The translations under genes and the position numbers were made by a program. The notes under the pieces are model-generated. The model did not search any database. It was not told where the DNA came from and saw nothing but the letters and a program-made list of their open reading frames with translations. From Coemansia sp. RSA 922 (lineage: Eukaryota; Kickxellomycota; Kickxellomycetes; Kickxellales; Kickxellaceae): a DNA stretch of 25,561 nt. The stretch spans positions 1-25,561 of the forward strand of contig JANBQS010000227.1 in assembly GCA_027577415.1 (NCBI GenBank). The letters are read 5' to 3'. This document shows positions 9,277 through 19,112 of this stretch, in pieces; position 1 is the first letter of the stretch; every line of letters starts with the position of its first letter.

Positions 9277-12200
9277 CTACTTTACACGAAGCACGGCTCG
9301 TGTGTTGACGAGAAAGTCAAAGAGTGGTTGGCGCAATGAGGCGCTGTCAATAGGGTCCGGAATAGGGCCAGCGGAGTTGAGGAAGGCGTGAACTGCCTCG
9401 TTAGACTCTATCTCAGCGTTGAGCCGAGAAAATGTGGCCGAGAGTCTGTCGGCAAACATCGCAGAGTCGCTATGTTCAAACAACTCGCCAAAGCACGAGC
9501 GCAAGTGATCGGGGTCGATTAGGCCAAGAGTGATCAGAGCGGCACCGGCCGACTCTACTAGCTCCGCATCAAAGGTGGAGAACAGCAAGGCCCGAAGCAG
9601 CTTGCTCAAAAGTCGCTGAATGCCCTGCCTAAACAGCTCGCCAAGCTCCTCCGACACGACTTTCAGTCCATTAATCTTTATGAATGCACCGAGCTTGCCT
9701 ATGACTTCATACGTACGACGGCCGACGTCGTAAATGTCATTGTCAACTCCACCAACAAGCTCGTCCAAGATGGAGCGCCAGGTCTGCACTGGCAGCCAGC
9801 GAATAAGGGATGGTGTCCGGTATTGAACCATGTCAGAGAGAAGCTGCATATACGCCCGCAGTACGTTTGGAGTCGATAGCTGAGGCGGCGTGGTAGTCGT
9901 GTGAATGCAGTAAATCCCAAATACCTCGGTCTCGCCAAAGTCGTCCGATACTTGTTTGCACATCGAGGGACTTGCTTCATTAGGCGAGAACCCCATTTCG
10001 TTGTGCACCAGATACGAAATCGCCGATATAAGCGTCGTTACGTCGCCCAAGGACTCGAAATCGGTGGCACTTGCCTGGCTCGTAATAACTTGGCCTTGGT
10101 GAGTTTTCTGGTACACGTGCAGAATCGACCGGAGGTTACGTGAGTGCCGCAACATATGCTCATTATCCGGGAGGGACGAGATGTCCAGATACCGACAAGC
10201 CGATTCAATGGCCTGAATAACCTTTCGTGGGATGTTTTCGTCGCTTGCGTAGGTAGACATCAATTGCTCAAAGAGCGGCTGTACTTCAAACAGCAGGTCA
10301 AAGATCATGTCCATATTGCGAAGGTTTGCCGCTGCTAGCATGCCGTCCATCATATCCAGGCCATCCAAAATACGGCCAATGGCGCGGGGATCCTGTGGTT
10401 GAGAGGCGGCGACTTGACTGAACCCGCCTAGTATCAGCGACTTGAGCTTAGCAAAGCCCTGCTCATGCTCGACCGATGGCGAGTGACAGCACAACACGGC
10501 TAGAGCCTCAACAATAGAGCTGTGCGTTGTTTCGGGGAAGCGGTGCATGTTGCCAATAAGATACTGCATCAGCGGCGCAAACAGAGGCGATCCAGTGATT
10601 GCTTGAGCGATGCTTGCACGCTGCGCAAATGCCAGCAGCATATCGATGCACATCTGCAGCACGTCCTCCTCCGAAATCCACAGCTCAAAGGCTGGTTTAA
10701 CAAGGGCCAGTAAACCGCCAACGACAGCTGCACCGTTGCCACCATCCAAAGCGGTGCCAAAGGCAGCAACGATTGACTGGCTGACTTCGCGATAGTCCGA
10801 ACGATCAAATAAGAGATACACGGGCGCAATGCGACGCAGTGCCCAGAAAAGCGTCTCAGCCAGCAGCGGACTGCAGTATGAGGCCAGAGTCGACGAGGGG
10901 ATGGTCAGCTCAAACTGCAATAGCTGAAGCATCGACATGATGGCCTGTACAGTGTGATCTTGCTCGGTGCTAGCACATGTCTTCGAGTACTCGGTAACAG
11001 GTCCTGGAATGAGCACACGCTCAGAAGTACCAGAATCAGCCAATGTGTAGCCGATCATCAGCACTATCCAGTGTATTTGCTCATGTAAAAGGTCGATAGT
11101 GCGTTGGCTGCCACTGTCAATCGCATGCTCGAGGCGAGCAAACTCGGACTGCAATGCCGCACACCGACTGCGCAGGCTCTCGCGAAGTCGGTCCACAGAG
11201 GTGCGAATATCTAACCGAGCTAGCAAGGCAAAGAACTGTAGCTGATCCTCATAGACGACATAATCCTTGGCCAAAATCCCTTGGTCGATCGTTTGCGTCT
11301 CGCTGCGGCTGTCGCTCGCCAGCACGCTGTCTTCGCACATGAGCATGCGCAACTGAATGTACTGAGAGCGGATCATGTACGCCGTGGTAGTCAGAAACTG
11401 CATAAACGAGGTTAGCACACTGCGACTGTTGATTTGCCCAGTGTAGTGGCCGCCATTGCCGTCGCCGCTCGTAGGTTTTGCGTCATTGGGGTATGCAGTA
11501 TCGGATGACTTATCGAGATAAGCCCATTCATTGATCTCATCTATGACGGCAGACCATGCGCTAGCTAGCTCGTCGAACGCCTGCATCACAAAGTAGTTGT
11601 CGACATCGCCAAAGTCGTCATCGACAAAATTTGCGCTATCGGACTTTACAATGCCCGCCGCTGCCTGTAACAACGAGCAGATCAACTTGCTGGTATCGCT
11701 AAAATACTCTAAGGTTTCAGGCACACCCGCCGCTAGAAGCGCCAGTGGATGCAGTCGCTTGCCAGCAACAACCGTGCAAGGCAGCTCACCAAGCTGTGCC
11801 TCAATAAACCGCCGGATCATTTGCGTAGCAGCAACGACAATATCCTCAGAGCCATCCGAAGCCAAGTCCATCGTGCACACGTGGCGGATAACCCGTAGCT
11901 GATTCTGCATAATGACTTGCGCATACCGGGCACGCTCTGAATCGCCGTCCTTTGAGTTATCTGACGCAAACAGACCCTTGCCTCGAAGACCCGAAATTTG
12001 GATCATGCATTGCAGAGCAATGTGCGAGCTGCCGGGAGAAAAGTACGCGTGCATCTGGTCGTTCAGCGTCGCTTCGTAGACAGAAAAGAACAGGTTGATA
12101 ACGTCGTTGTCCAAAAGAAGCGACCGCCACTGCTGCGGAAACAGTGGCGTGCGGTTTTGGTCGTCGTTATCCAGAATGGCCATGCCCGAGTTGTTAAGCT

Positions 12201-13261
12201 CGTTATCATCGTCAATGTCTCCCGAATTCTGCCCAGAAGCGCCTTTGCCAGCGTTACCACCACCCATCATGCTTGTCCTGGAGTGTCCAAACGAGCTCAT
12301 GGCAGTGTGGTTGTCGTCTTGCGGAGTAAACGACCAGCTGAAGACTCTGTCGGCAATGTGCAATGCTGACCTCCGCTCATACGCAATGGTATGGCCGCCG
12401 CCAGGTGGAGCGTTTCTCATTTCCATCGACTTTTGAAGTTTGCGGTGCATGACCTTCAGGGCGGCCTCGAACAGGTGGACCATATGCGTGTTCTCAAAGG
12501 AGGTCTTGCACGAGTAGTGAAACTCCCATGGGAGGTTAAACTCTGCGCACTTGCTGCCGCCGGAGATTTCGTCGATCAGGTTGGTCGTGACAATGATGCC
12601 AATACATGGCGAGTTGTTTAGCAGAATGTCCTCGCACAGCGTCTTGACAAACGCTGCTCGCCGCTGCTCCGAAGACTCGACCCATGCGCGCTTAGTAACC
12701 ACGGCTATCACCCAGCACAGCCTTTCCAAGACAAACGACTCCAAGGCCCGGCTTTTCGAGCATGCCAACTGAAATAGATCGTCTCGGAGTATCAGCGCTT
12801 CCTCTAGGCCCAGTACCGCAAAGCTAGCGATGACCGACTCCTTGATCCCGCCAAGCGCAAAGAACATGGCTGTAGGGACGCTCGAGTGAACTATTTGGTC
12901 ATATGCCAGCATTGATAAATGCCCCAAAAAAGTTAGGAATTGTGTCGAGCTACTGCGAATATAAAGGCATACACTATTGAGATATAGGCTGTCTACATAC
13001 CTAGAACATATTTTCCAAGTGCGATCGCATCTGGCCGCTTTCCAAGCTCTTGCAACTGCCTTTGGACGGCAAGCTGAGGTGCGTCCTATTGTCGCCAAGT
13101 CCAGTATTTCAAGATGCTATCAGTTAGTCTAGTTGCGGGTGCTGTCAGTTTCTCAACACTGTCAGCTGTGGAGCGCTAGCGTCGATAGTGCGCTGTATGA
13201 GCCATACCTGAAAGTCGCTGCAGGCCTGCTCGAGGTCCCTGAGAGTCTGTGTATAGTCCAT
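9277..13261 (-). CDS. XPO4: Exportin-4 (importin-beta family nuclear transport receptor), three exons
   Basis: The product is expected to carry cargo through the nuclear pore in a Ran-dependent way; animal exportin-4 exports eIF5A and Smad3. Exons (minus) are 13261..13208, 13085..13001 and 12890..9277, giving 1250 residues (human about 1150). Introns of 122 and 110 bp have GTATGG/GTATGT donors and TAG acceptors, and phases match. The joined N-terminus MDYTQTLRDLEQACSDFQ, then ...ALGKYVLVHSSVPTAMFFALGGIKESVI, has the exportin HEAT-repeat pattern. Near residue 165 the segment NLPWEFHYSCKTSFE matches the exportin-4 block containing MEFHGNCKRVFQ. The rest is helical repeat, with a 'GRRTYEVIGKLGAF' block near the C-terminus. 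It shares a 212-bp divergent promoter with the metaxin gene. Reading through the introns would give a false N-terminus from 13098. Another exportin of the Xpo7/RanBP17 group is the main alternative. Confidence 0.82.
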
Positions 13262-13473
13262 AGTGGAATACGCTGCGTTCGATATCTATTCGCCCTCAAG
13301 ATTCCTGGAATCTTTGCGAAAAGAGTGAAAAAGTGCAATGGAGAAATTTTGAAGAGACGAAGGAGCACCCTGGAGTGGGGGAAAATTCAGATCAAGGGTA
13401 CCTTTTTTCACCAGTGCCTTTTTCTTTTCTTCGCCCTTTTTTTACCACCTTTTTTTATCTCATATCTTGGCTA
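13262..13473. promoter_or_regulatory. Divergent promoter of exportin-4 and metaxin genes
   Basis: The two head-to-head start codons are only 212 bp apart, so the interval must hold both promoters and both 5' leaders. The plus-strand side has T-rich runs (13400-13460) just before the metaxin ATG. No clear TATA box is seen for either gene. Confidence 0.6.
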
Positions 13474-14695
13474 ATGTACTCTTTATATTCCTGGGGCTCG
13501 CCTTTCAAGGCAGAGGGATTGTACTCGTTCGACCCGGCGTGCATTAGCATTCAGGTAGGCGGCAGTCTAAATTGAACAACAGCTGGCTTGCTGAATGAAA
13601 AGGTTTTGCTTAGAAACAGCTTTGCTGTCTGTCTCTACCATGTAGACGTACCTTCAGCTGAGTAAGGCCGAGTGGCAGCTACACAACGTCAGCAGTACCA
13701 GCGTTTCGCCAAACAACTGTCTGCCAGCTCTCACTTGCGGACAGGCGGTGATCGAATCGGGGTTCTGGCGCATAGTAGAGTTTCTCAAGAGCGAGGGCTA
13801 TGACTTGAACGCGGGGCTTGACGAGGAGCAACTGTCACAGTCGACCGCATATATCTCGCTGGTTCAAGACAGCTTGGTGGATGCGCTGCTCTTTAGCTGG
13901 TACTTGGTATCTGAGAACTTTGTAGAGTCGATTCGTCCACGCCTGGCAAAGCTTTTTGGGTTCCCGCTCAGTCTGTTTATCCCTACCCAGCTCAGGGATC
14001 ACGCCGAGCATCGACTAGAGTCTCGCGGAATTCACAGCGTAGTAGCGACCGAGACCAACACAGCTAGCGAGTCAAACAGCAGCACCAACACGGCTTTCCT
14101 TAAAAGCAAGCTCCCACGGATCTATCTCTTGGCCAAGGACGGATTCAAATCCCATGAGGACAAGTCCGCAAACCCTGTCTACGCGCAGGCCAAAAAGTGC
14201 CTTAATGCCTTGTCCAAAAAGCTTGACAAGAAGGAGTACTTTTTTGGCAGCAAGCCAACGGCCCTCGATACAGTTGTCTACGGGTACCTGTCACTGATGC
14301 TCTATCCTGACCTGCCGCAAAGCACTCTAAAGTCGATGATCGTTGAGGAGTTTCCAAATCTTTCAGAATTCTGCAATCGCATTCACGCACAGATGGAACC
14401 GCCTAGCATGGGCCCAGAGCAAAACTGGGCTGCTGGCGTGGGATCGATGGTAAAGCAAAGCGCACTCCAGTTCGCCTCTTTGCGGTCGTATTCTCTGCCG
14501 AGCACTCAGGATGACCCAGAGCTGGCGTCAAAGATCATATCGGTTGCTGGTGCGCTGGGCGTATTCTTTGGCTATGCCATTTACAAGGGCATTCTCTCAG
14601 TTCCAGGGACAAGGTCAAAGACCTCGACAGCGCTACCTTCACAGGTCATCACTACTAATGACATCCTATCTGTGGTTAAGGGTGGTTCGTCCTAG
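13474..14695 (+). CDS. Metaxin/Sam37-like subunit of the mitochondrial SAM complex, two exons
   Basis: Outer-membrane protein with GST fold that helps insert beta-barrel proteins. Exons are 13474..13554 and 13646..14695, giving 376 residues; the 91-bp intron has a GTAGGC donor and TAG acceptor, phase 0. The N-terminus MYSLYSWGSPFKAEGLYSFD plus the following TYLQLSKAEW... LPAL block is the thioredoxin-like metaxin domain. The C-terminal GST-like domain contains YFFGSKPTALDTVVYGYLS and EEFPNLSEFCNRI, the strongest family marks. Residues about 324-346 (IISVAGALGVFFGYAIYKGI) form a hydrophobic segment suited to an outer-membrane anchor. A poly(A) signal AATAAA is at 14728-14733. The gene ends tail-to-tail, 49 bp from the first GST gene. 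Whether it is closer to Sam37 or to animal metaxin 1/2 cannot be settled by eye. Confidence 0.9.
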
Positions 14696-14727
14696 AGCTG
14701 ACAACTATCTTTGCTTCTCGCGATTGA

Positions 14728-14733
14728 AATAAA
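14728..14733 (+). terminator. Poly(A) signal of the metaxin gene
   Basis: An exact AATAAA lies 33 nt after the stop codon, inside the 49-bp gap to the converging GST-1 gene, so the 3' ends of the two transcripts must lie very close together or overlap. Confidence 0.6.
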
Positions 14734-14744
14734 TGTAATTATCT

Positions 14745-15410
14745 TTACTTGAACCGCGTTGCCAAACGCGCACCATTTACTTTCTCTGCAGCAAAGTAGG
14801 GCTCCAGCGAGCGGCTGGCCTCAACAACGGCCATGAGTTTGCTCATCTCTGGGATGTGCGTGTAATCCAACAGACCGATCTTGGCCTCGAGCGATCTGGG
14901 TCCAGCATTAGAAAAGAATTTGAAGAACGCGTAGGCAGCCAGGTCGACATAGGACAGTGCGTCGCCAAAGTAGTGGCCGTTATTGCCATTGCGCTGCAGA
15001 GCTGCGACATGCATACCAACCAGACATTCAGCATCTTGCTCAAACTTTGTTACCAGCTCAGCTGAGCGCTCGCCAGTAGAGTGCATATATTCCATATGCG
15101 TGGACCACACGCCATGAAGCTGGTCGCGGAGCTGCTCCTGGCGAGCGGCAGCTAGGTTGTCGGTTGGCAAAAGGCCATACTCCCGCGCGATATACCGCTC
15201 GATCACCAGTGTCTCTGATAGCGCCAGCTCGCCTTTGCCATCTGCGTTGCTCACTACCAAAACAGGCAAATGGCCCAGAGGCTGGTTGGGCTTTTCCCTT
15301 GGCCACTCGGGGTGTTCCTCGGTCCAGTCAACACCAGATGCAGTCAGCAAGAGACGCAGTGCTTCGCACAGACCTTGGATGTTGAAGTAGCGCAAGGTGT
15401 AGCGAGACAT
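14745..15410 (-). CDS. GST-1: sigma-like glutathione S-transferase
   Basis: Cytosolic glutathione transferase of 221 residues, intronless. The start at 15410 (MSRYTLRYFN) was chosen over an ATG 30 nt upstream because all array members begin a few residues before the Y-x-x-[RC]-Y motif. The N-terminal thioredoxin-like domain (1-~85) shows the putative catalytic Tyr8, W36/K40 in EEHPEWPREKPN, cis-Pro49 in LGHLPVL and E67-T68 in the γ-Glu-binding turn (Ser replaced by Thr). The C-terminal helical domain has the usual YFGDALSYVDLAAYAF capping motif. It is the most divergent member and sits at the left end of the array. No clear TATA box is seen in the 206 bp upstream, unlike most others. The class (sigma/S-crystallin-like) is inferred from motif wording. 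Confidence 0.88.
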   Translation of the reverse strand: MSRYTLRYFNIQGLCEALRLLLTASGVDWTEEHPEWPREKPNQPLGHLPVLVVSNADGKGELALSETLVIERYIAREYGLLPTDNLAAARQEQLRDQLHGVWSTHMEYMHSTGERSAELVTKFEQDAECLVGMHVAALQRNGNNGHYFGDALSYVDLAAYAFFKFFSNAGPRSLEAKIGLLDYTHIPEMSKLMAVVEASRSLEPYFAAEKVNGARLATRFK

Positions 15411-15616
15411 GATAAAGCAATTAGTTGTAAAATTAGACAAGTTTATTGTGCTGTCAAAAGATAGAGTTCGCTTGGGCCAGATAATCTACATCTTCCATCT
15501 ACATCTCTTGCTCCCACGCCTCGTCGTACTTCAAAAATCCGCAAGAACAATAACTAGTTGAAAAAAATATGCATTGAGAGCTGTTGTTAGAAAAATAAAA
15601 GTAGAAAGAAATTGGC

Positions 15617-16279
15617 TTAGGCCGACAGCTCCGAAACCAAGGTGTCGCTCTTGGCCACCTGAGCCTCCAGCAGGGGATCGGCCTCGACGACAGCAATAAG
15701 CTTGTGCAGCTCGGGTGTCAGCGAGGACTTGGCGAGTCCTGAGACGGTCTCTGAAAGATCCTTTGAAGATACAATCAAGTACTTGAAGAAGGCGTAGGCG
15801 GCGATATCGACATAGGTGAGCTTGTCGCCAAAGAAGTGGCCATTGCTGCCGTTATCGCGGAGCACCTGAGAGCTGACCTCGACCTGCTTGCTCAGAAGTT
15901 CCTCAAACTTGGTGAACAGCTCCTCCTTCTTTTCGTCCGAGGCAGAGCGCTGAATGAAAAAGGCGAGGATGACGTCGGTAAAGCGGTCGCGGATCTGCTC
16001 CTGCAGAGCTGCCTTCCGGGGATCGGCGGGCAGGAAGCCGTAGGTGCGAGCGAGGTAGCGCTCGATGGTAACAGACTCGCTGAGAACCAGATCAGTCTCG
16101 CTGTCAGCGCTCTTCTGGATCAGGACTGGCAGACGGCCGAACGGCTGGTTGGGCTTCTCCTGAGGCCACTCGGGGTGCTCCTCGGTCCACTCGACCTTGG
16201 ACGCAGTCAAGAGCAGGCGGATCGTCTCGGACAGGCCGGCGGCGTTGAAGTAGCGAAGGGTGAAAGAAGAGGTCGACAT
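15617..16279 (-). CDS. GST-2: sigma-like glutathione S-transferase
   Basis: Intronless gene for a 220-residue GST. The predicted catalytic Tyr is Y10 (MSTSSFTLRYFN). W38 and K42 (HPEWPQEKPN), cis-Pro51 in PFGRLPVL and E68-S69 (VLSESVTIERYLA) are all present, so an active glutathione site is expected. The C-terminal domain has FFGDKLTYVDIAAYAFFKY. The end (DTLVSELSA) differs from the GSLAEYV-type ends of GST-6 and GST-7. A TATAAAA box lies about 105 bp upstream of the ATG, and an AAGGGGCTCC element about 445 bp upstream. A minus-strand AATAAA about 170 bp after the stop (plus 15434-15442 region, AGTTTATTG) is the likely poly(A) signal. Confidence 0.92.
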   Translation of the reverse strand: MSTSSFTLRYFNAAGLSETIRLLLTASKVEWTEEHPEWPQEKPNQPFGRLPVLIQKSADSETDLVLSESVTIERYLARTYGFLPADPRKAALQEQIRDRFTDVILAFFIQRSASDEKKEELFTKFEELLSKQVEVSSQVLRDNGSNGHFFGDKLTYVDIAAYAFFKYLIVSSKDLSETVSGLAKSSLTPELHKLIAVVEADPLLEAQVAKSDTLVSELSA

Positions 16280-16721
16280 GTTCGGCTGTTAAAAAAAAAG
16301 CGTGTGTTGCTGCGGATAGAAGTGGTGCTGATGGTGGTGGTTCTAAGGAATGTGTATTTCTAGGCCTTGGTGGGCGTCCTTTTTATACCTGGAATGGATG
16401 CTACTTTTCGTCTTTACGGCAAAGCTTGCTGACAAACGCAAGAGTGCAGATGGCGCAAGTCATACTGTAGAACACTGCGTATTGTTCTGTGGCCTTCGGT
16501 GGTGTATACGCCAAAAGACGGGTGGTCAAAAAGAGGGGGTGTGAGAAAGCATGCAAAGTAAAGCAGAATGGCGAAATGGGAAACTCGATTTGTCATCCGC
16601 AATCCAGGACAGCAGTAAACAAAAATACTTGTGTGATGGTTGGCAGACTGACGCCTATGCACAGGGCGGATCCTTGGCATACAGCCCTGCCGACATTGCA
16701 GCGAAGCACACTCCAAAAAAT
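16280..16721. promoter_or_regulatory. GST-2 upstream region
   Basis: This holds the GST-2 leader and promoter. The minus-strand TATAAAA (plus TTTTATA, 16381-16387) sits about 105 bp before the ATG, the same spacing seen for GST-3, -5 and -6. No coding exon is seen here on either strand. Confidence 0.6.
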
Positions 16722-16977
16722 AAAGGGGCTCCTCTCAAGCAAGGCTCGCAAGTAGAAGCCATTGCTTGATGCACTTGCGGAGGAGGGGCGCCTGGAACGC
16801 ATGACGCCGCCATCAACACTGTGCCTTGAATCTCCGCCGGCTTCATGTCGGAACGTCGGCTTTTGCTTCAAATTTGTCAAACTAAAACGTCATGCACAGG
16901 TGGCGAATCTATTCAGGCTTCCTGGAGCACCGCATAGCGAAAGACATGCAGCAGCTGAATTTTATTGACAATAGCGG
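16722..16977. repeat. Intergenic repeat R, copy 1
   Basis: One of three copies (others 19113-19373 and 22393-22652) of an about 260-bp sequence lying directly 3' of a GST-3/GST-5-type gene or fragment. Shared landmarks in order are AAGGGGCTCC, CTCGCAAGTAG, GTGCCTTGAATCT, CGGCTTCATGTCGG, GGCTTTTGCTTC and ATTTTATTGACAAT. The last contains the minus-strand poly(A) signal AATAAA. All three copies keep a plus-strand 56-codon frame without indels (here 16801-16968). Confidence 0.85.
16723..16732. promoter_or_regulatory. AAGGGGCTCC element, 5' of GST-2
   Basis: Copy of a motif found five times in the array, here AAGGGGCTCCTC. It contains AGGGG, the core of the fungal stress response element (STRE). 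It lies about 445 bp upstream of the GST-2 ATG. Confidence 0.4.
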
Positions 16978-17072
16978 TAAAATGCAAAATGCAAAGTAAA
17001 AGACCCTAAACCTGGAATACATTCGCAAGCTAGCCCCTCTGCGACAAGTAGGCCGCAAGAAGCGGGTCAGCT

Positions 17073-17663
17073 TCAACAGTGGCGACCAACTTCACAAGCT
17101 GGGGGTGTCATCTTGCCCTTGACCAACTTTGGCAGAGCTTTGGAAAACATCGCAAAATGAATGGGGACAAGCTTCAAAAATGAATAGATCGCCATATCGG
17201 CGTACGAAAGCGTAGAGCCATAGGAGTAGCCAGTGTTTCCATTCTTGCGCAATAGCTCCGTATAAGTGCTGATCAACTTCTCCAACTCTTTCTCAAAGTC
17301 GATGAGCAAAAGTTCCCTTATGATACCAGGGGCTGACATACCTATTGCAAATGTCACCATTACATGTGCCTGTTTTTCGCGGAGCTGCTCCTGTAGCTCT
17401 ACTTGTTCTGGATTGGCCGGCAAGAATCCATAGGTGCGAGCAAGGTAGCGCTCCATGGAGATGGCCTCGTTGAACACAACGTCGGGACTGCCATCAGAGT
17501 TCTTCTGGATTAGAACGGGAAGGTAGTCATCCGGGTGGCCTAGTGGGCCTTGCCCGAATTCAGAGAACTCCTCGGTCCACTCGACCTTGGCTGCGGTTAA
17601 TAGGAGACGAGTGGCTTCGCCAAATCCAATGGAGTTAAAGTAACAATAGACGTAAGAAGGCAT
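17073..17663 (-). CDS. GST-3: GST-like protein with altered glutathione site and C-terminal frameshift (possible pseudogene)
   Basis: Intronless frame of 196 residues, about 25 shorter than its neighbours. The N-terminal domain keeps Tyr8 (YVYCYFN) and cis-Pro49 (DDYLPVL). Trp36 and Lys40 of the HPEWPQEK loop are Phe and Pro, and the Glu-Ser pair at 66-67 is Glu-Ala. After VKGKMTP the frame leaves the family sequence and ends in PACEVGRHC. The lost reading (E/P-L-V-K-L-V-A-T-V-E-A-D-P-L-L) continues in another frame down to a TAG at about 17030. The cause is one extra base in the run of five G at 17101-17105 (plus). The upstream 327 bp are about 98% identical to those of GST-5. A TATAAAA box lies 120 bp before the ATG. 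It may be a recent pseudogene or a shortened, non-catalytic protein. Confidence 0.72.
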   Translation of the reverse strand: MPSYVYCYFNSIGFGEATRLLLTAAKVEWTEEFSEFGQGPLGHPDDYLPVLIQKNSDGSPDVVFNEAISMERYLARTYGFLPANPEQVELQEQLREKQAHVMVTFAIGMSAPGIIRELLLIDFEKELEKLISTYTELLRKNGNTGYSYGSTLSYADMAIYSFLKLVPIHFAMFSKALPKLVKGKMTPPACEVGRHC

Positions 17664-17782
17664 GGTGTTGACAGTGGTAGATGTTGATTGTAGAGTCGTT
17701 GTTGGCGATAGAGTACTGAAATATGACGTGTTCAGACGAATGCTAAATAGCGCAGCAGGAAGGGAGCACGGCGAGTACCGCC

Positions 17783-17789
17783 TTTTATA
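17783..17789 (-). promoter_or_regulatory. TATA box of GST-3
   Basis: Minus-strand TATAAAAGG about 120 bp upstream of the GST-3 ATG, identical to the GST-5 TATA box context. Confidence 0.65.
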
Positions 17790-17975
17790 ATGCAGTTTTT
17801 TCCTTCAAAAAGTGGCTTGCGTGCCTGAAGACAGACCGCAATTTGACAGACTCTTGCTCCCAAAAAGTATCCCGGCTGATGACGTATATATCGAATTGGC
17901 TCGGTTCTGACAGAAGTATCTATAATGAGCCATGTGTATATTGATTAATTGCTGCTTAAAATCGGGAAAGTGAAG

Positions 17976-18069
17976 CTAATGGAAGAATTGGTCAATGTAC
18001 TTGTGCTGAACGTACTCCGCCAAACCACCCTTCTTCGACACAACGGCCTCGAGAAGCGGATCGGCCTCA
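17976..18069 (-). pseudogene. 3' fragment of a GST-6-type gene
   Basis: The minus strand encodes the last ~31 codons of a GST (EADPLLEAVVSKKGGLAEYV...DQFFH) plus the stop, nearly identical to the end of GST-6. The upstream part is missing: similarity stops in the EADPLLEA codons and unrelated sequence follows (ATTAGATTAGAAAATGC), which is the 3' flank of GST-4. It is a broken copy left by recombination inside GST coding sequence. Confidence 0.85.
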
Positions 18070-18104
18070 ATTAGATTAGAAAATGCCAAGAAAAGCACAC
18101 TTGT

Positions 18105-18785
18105 TTATTCGGGCAGGGCATGAACTAAAAAGCTTCCCTTCTTCTCTATATGCTCCCAGAGAAGCGGGTCCGACTCCACAGTGCGAATCAGGTTCAGAAT
18201 TTCTGGAGTAATCTTGTCCTTGACAAAGGGCGCGATATCCGCATCAAACTCTACAGCGTACATGATGAGCTGCTTGTAGAGCGCATATGCCGACATATCA
18301 GCATACGACAGCTCTTCGCCAAACAAATATCCGCAGTCACCGTTCTTGCGCAGAAGTGTGGTGTGGATCTCAACGATCTTGTCCAGCATTACATCAAACT
18401 CGCCTCGTCTCTCCTTCTTGGCCTCGTCGACCATATTAAGCTGAATAAAGAATGCCGCGCTGACATCGAACTGCTGGTCGCGGAGCTGCTCTTGACGCGC
18501 AATTTCCTTTAGGTCAGTAGGGACAAACTTGAAAGTGCGAGCAAGGTAGCGCTCAATTGATCCGGATTCGCTCAGAATAAAGTCAGAGCCATCCTCAGCG
18601 CCACTCTTCTCTACCAGGACGGGTAGATGGCCGAACGGCTGGTTAGGCTTCTCTTGTGGCCATTCGGGATGTTCCTCCGTCCACTCGACTTTGGCCGCCG
18701 TCAGAAGCATGCGGCTAGTTTCAGCCAGGCCAATTAGGTCAAAATAGCGAAGAATGTATGACGGAGTAGTGCTGTCGGCAGTCAT
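18105..18785 (-). CDS. GST-4: sigma-like glutathione S-transferase
   Basis: Intronless, 226 residues from the ATG at 18785 (MTADSTTPSYILRYFD). A frame also runs from an ATG at 18845. That ATG lies only ~25 bp after a TATATAAA box and so is probably at or before the transcription start; the inner ATG gives the ~85-bp spacing seen in other members. The predicted active site is intact: Tyr14, W42/K46, cis-Pro55 (FGHLPVL), E73-S74. The C-terminal domain carries LFGEELSYADMSAYALYKQL. The first ~112 residues and the promoter are almost identical to GST-8, whereas the C-terminal domain differs at roughly a quarter of positions. The stop codon TAA is embedded in AATAAA (minus, 18109-18104). Confidence 0.92.
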   Translation of the reverse strand: MTADSTTPSYILRYFDLIGLAETSRMLLTAAKVEWTEEHPEWPQEKPNQPFGHLPVLVEKSGAEDGSDFILSESGSIERYLARTFKFVPTDLKEIARQEQLRDQQFDVSAAFFIQLNMVDEAKKERRGEFDVMLDKIVEIHTTLLRKNGDCGYLFGEELSYADMSAYALYKQLIMYAVEFDADIAPFVKDKITPEILNLIRTVESDPLLWEHIEKKGSFLVHALPE

Positions 18786-18879
18786 GGTTGGTGAAGAAAG
18801 TAGTGGAAATGTGGCAGATGTTCGGAAGTGAAGAGCGTCGTCCATGTTTTGGCTAGGAATGCTGTCTTTATATACTCTG
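18469..18879. repeat. Near-identical tract shared by GST-4 and GST-8, copy 1
   Basis: This 411-nt stretch matches 23130-23540 with only 3 differences, at a constant offset of 4661. It covers the 5' half of the coding sequence, the leader and the TATA box, and stops abruptly on both sides. Confidence 0.92.
18867..18874 (-). promoter_or_regulatory. TATA box of GST-4
   Basis: Minus-strand TATATAAA about 85 bp upstream of the chosen ATG (18785). Its position argues against the upstream ATG at 18845 as the start. Confidence 0.65.
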
Positions 18880-19112
18880 GCCGCAGCCAGTGTCTCGCCC
18901 TCCCTAAGCTCGTCTCCTACTTCTTTGCAGCATCTGCAGCGAACCTTCCAAGAATCGGATTGTCACATATGTTTGCCACCCCTAATCCAGCTTAGGTACA
19001 TATCTATCACTCGTGTTGTCCACAACGCAGCAGCATACATGTCATGGAAACACTACTTTCCGCTGCGGTAAACCAACACACATGAAAAGAAAGCTCATGT
19101 GCGGGTCCACAG
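18880..19112. other. GST-4 upstream region, partly duplicated upstream of GST-8
   Basis: Non-coding on both strands. Parts (for example TTGCCACCCC, GGAAACACTACTTTCCGC) recur upstream of GST-8 at about 23580-23720, so the segmental duplication extends beyond the near-identical tract but at lower identity. Confidence 0.6.

Larger units (their letters stand above)
17649..18069. repeat. Duplicated promoter block, copy 1 (pairs with 20044-20464)
   Basis: A gapless match to the block 2395 bp to the right. Over the non-coding part (17649-17975) I count 7 differences in 327 nt. It includes the GST-3 leader, its TATA box (17783-17789), TGACGT half-sites at 17724 and 17880, and the 3' end of a GST-6-type gene, which in this copy is only a fragment. 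Confidence 0.9.

Noticed and set aside
13001..13098. Alternative exportin-4 start at 13098 giving an open frame through two introns
   Set aside because: It reads exon 2 in the wrong frame and through intron 2; the spliced model gives a family-like N-terminus with matching phases and good splice sites.
18786..18845. 20-residue N-terminal extension of GST-4 (and a longer one of GST-8)
   Set aside because: The upstream ATGs lie at or before the expected transcription start relative to the TATATAAA box, and other array members have no extension.
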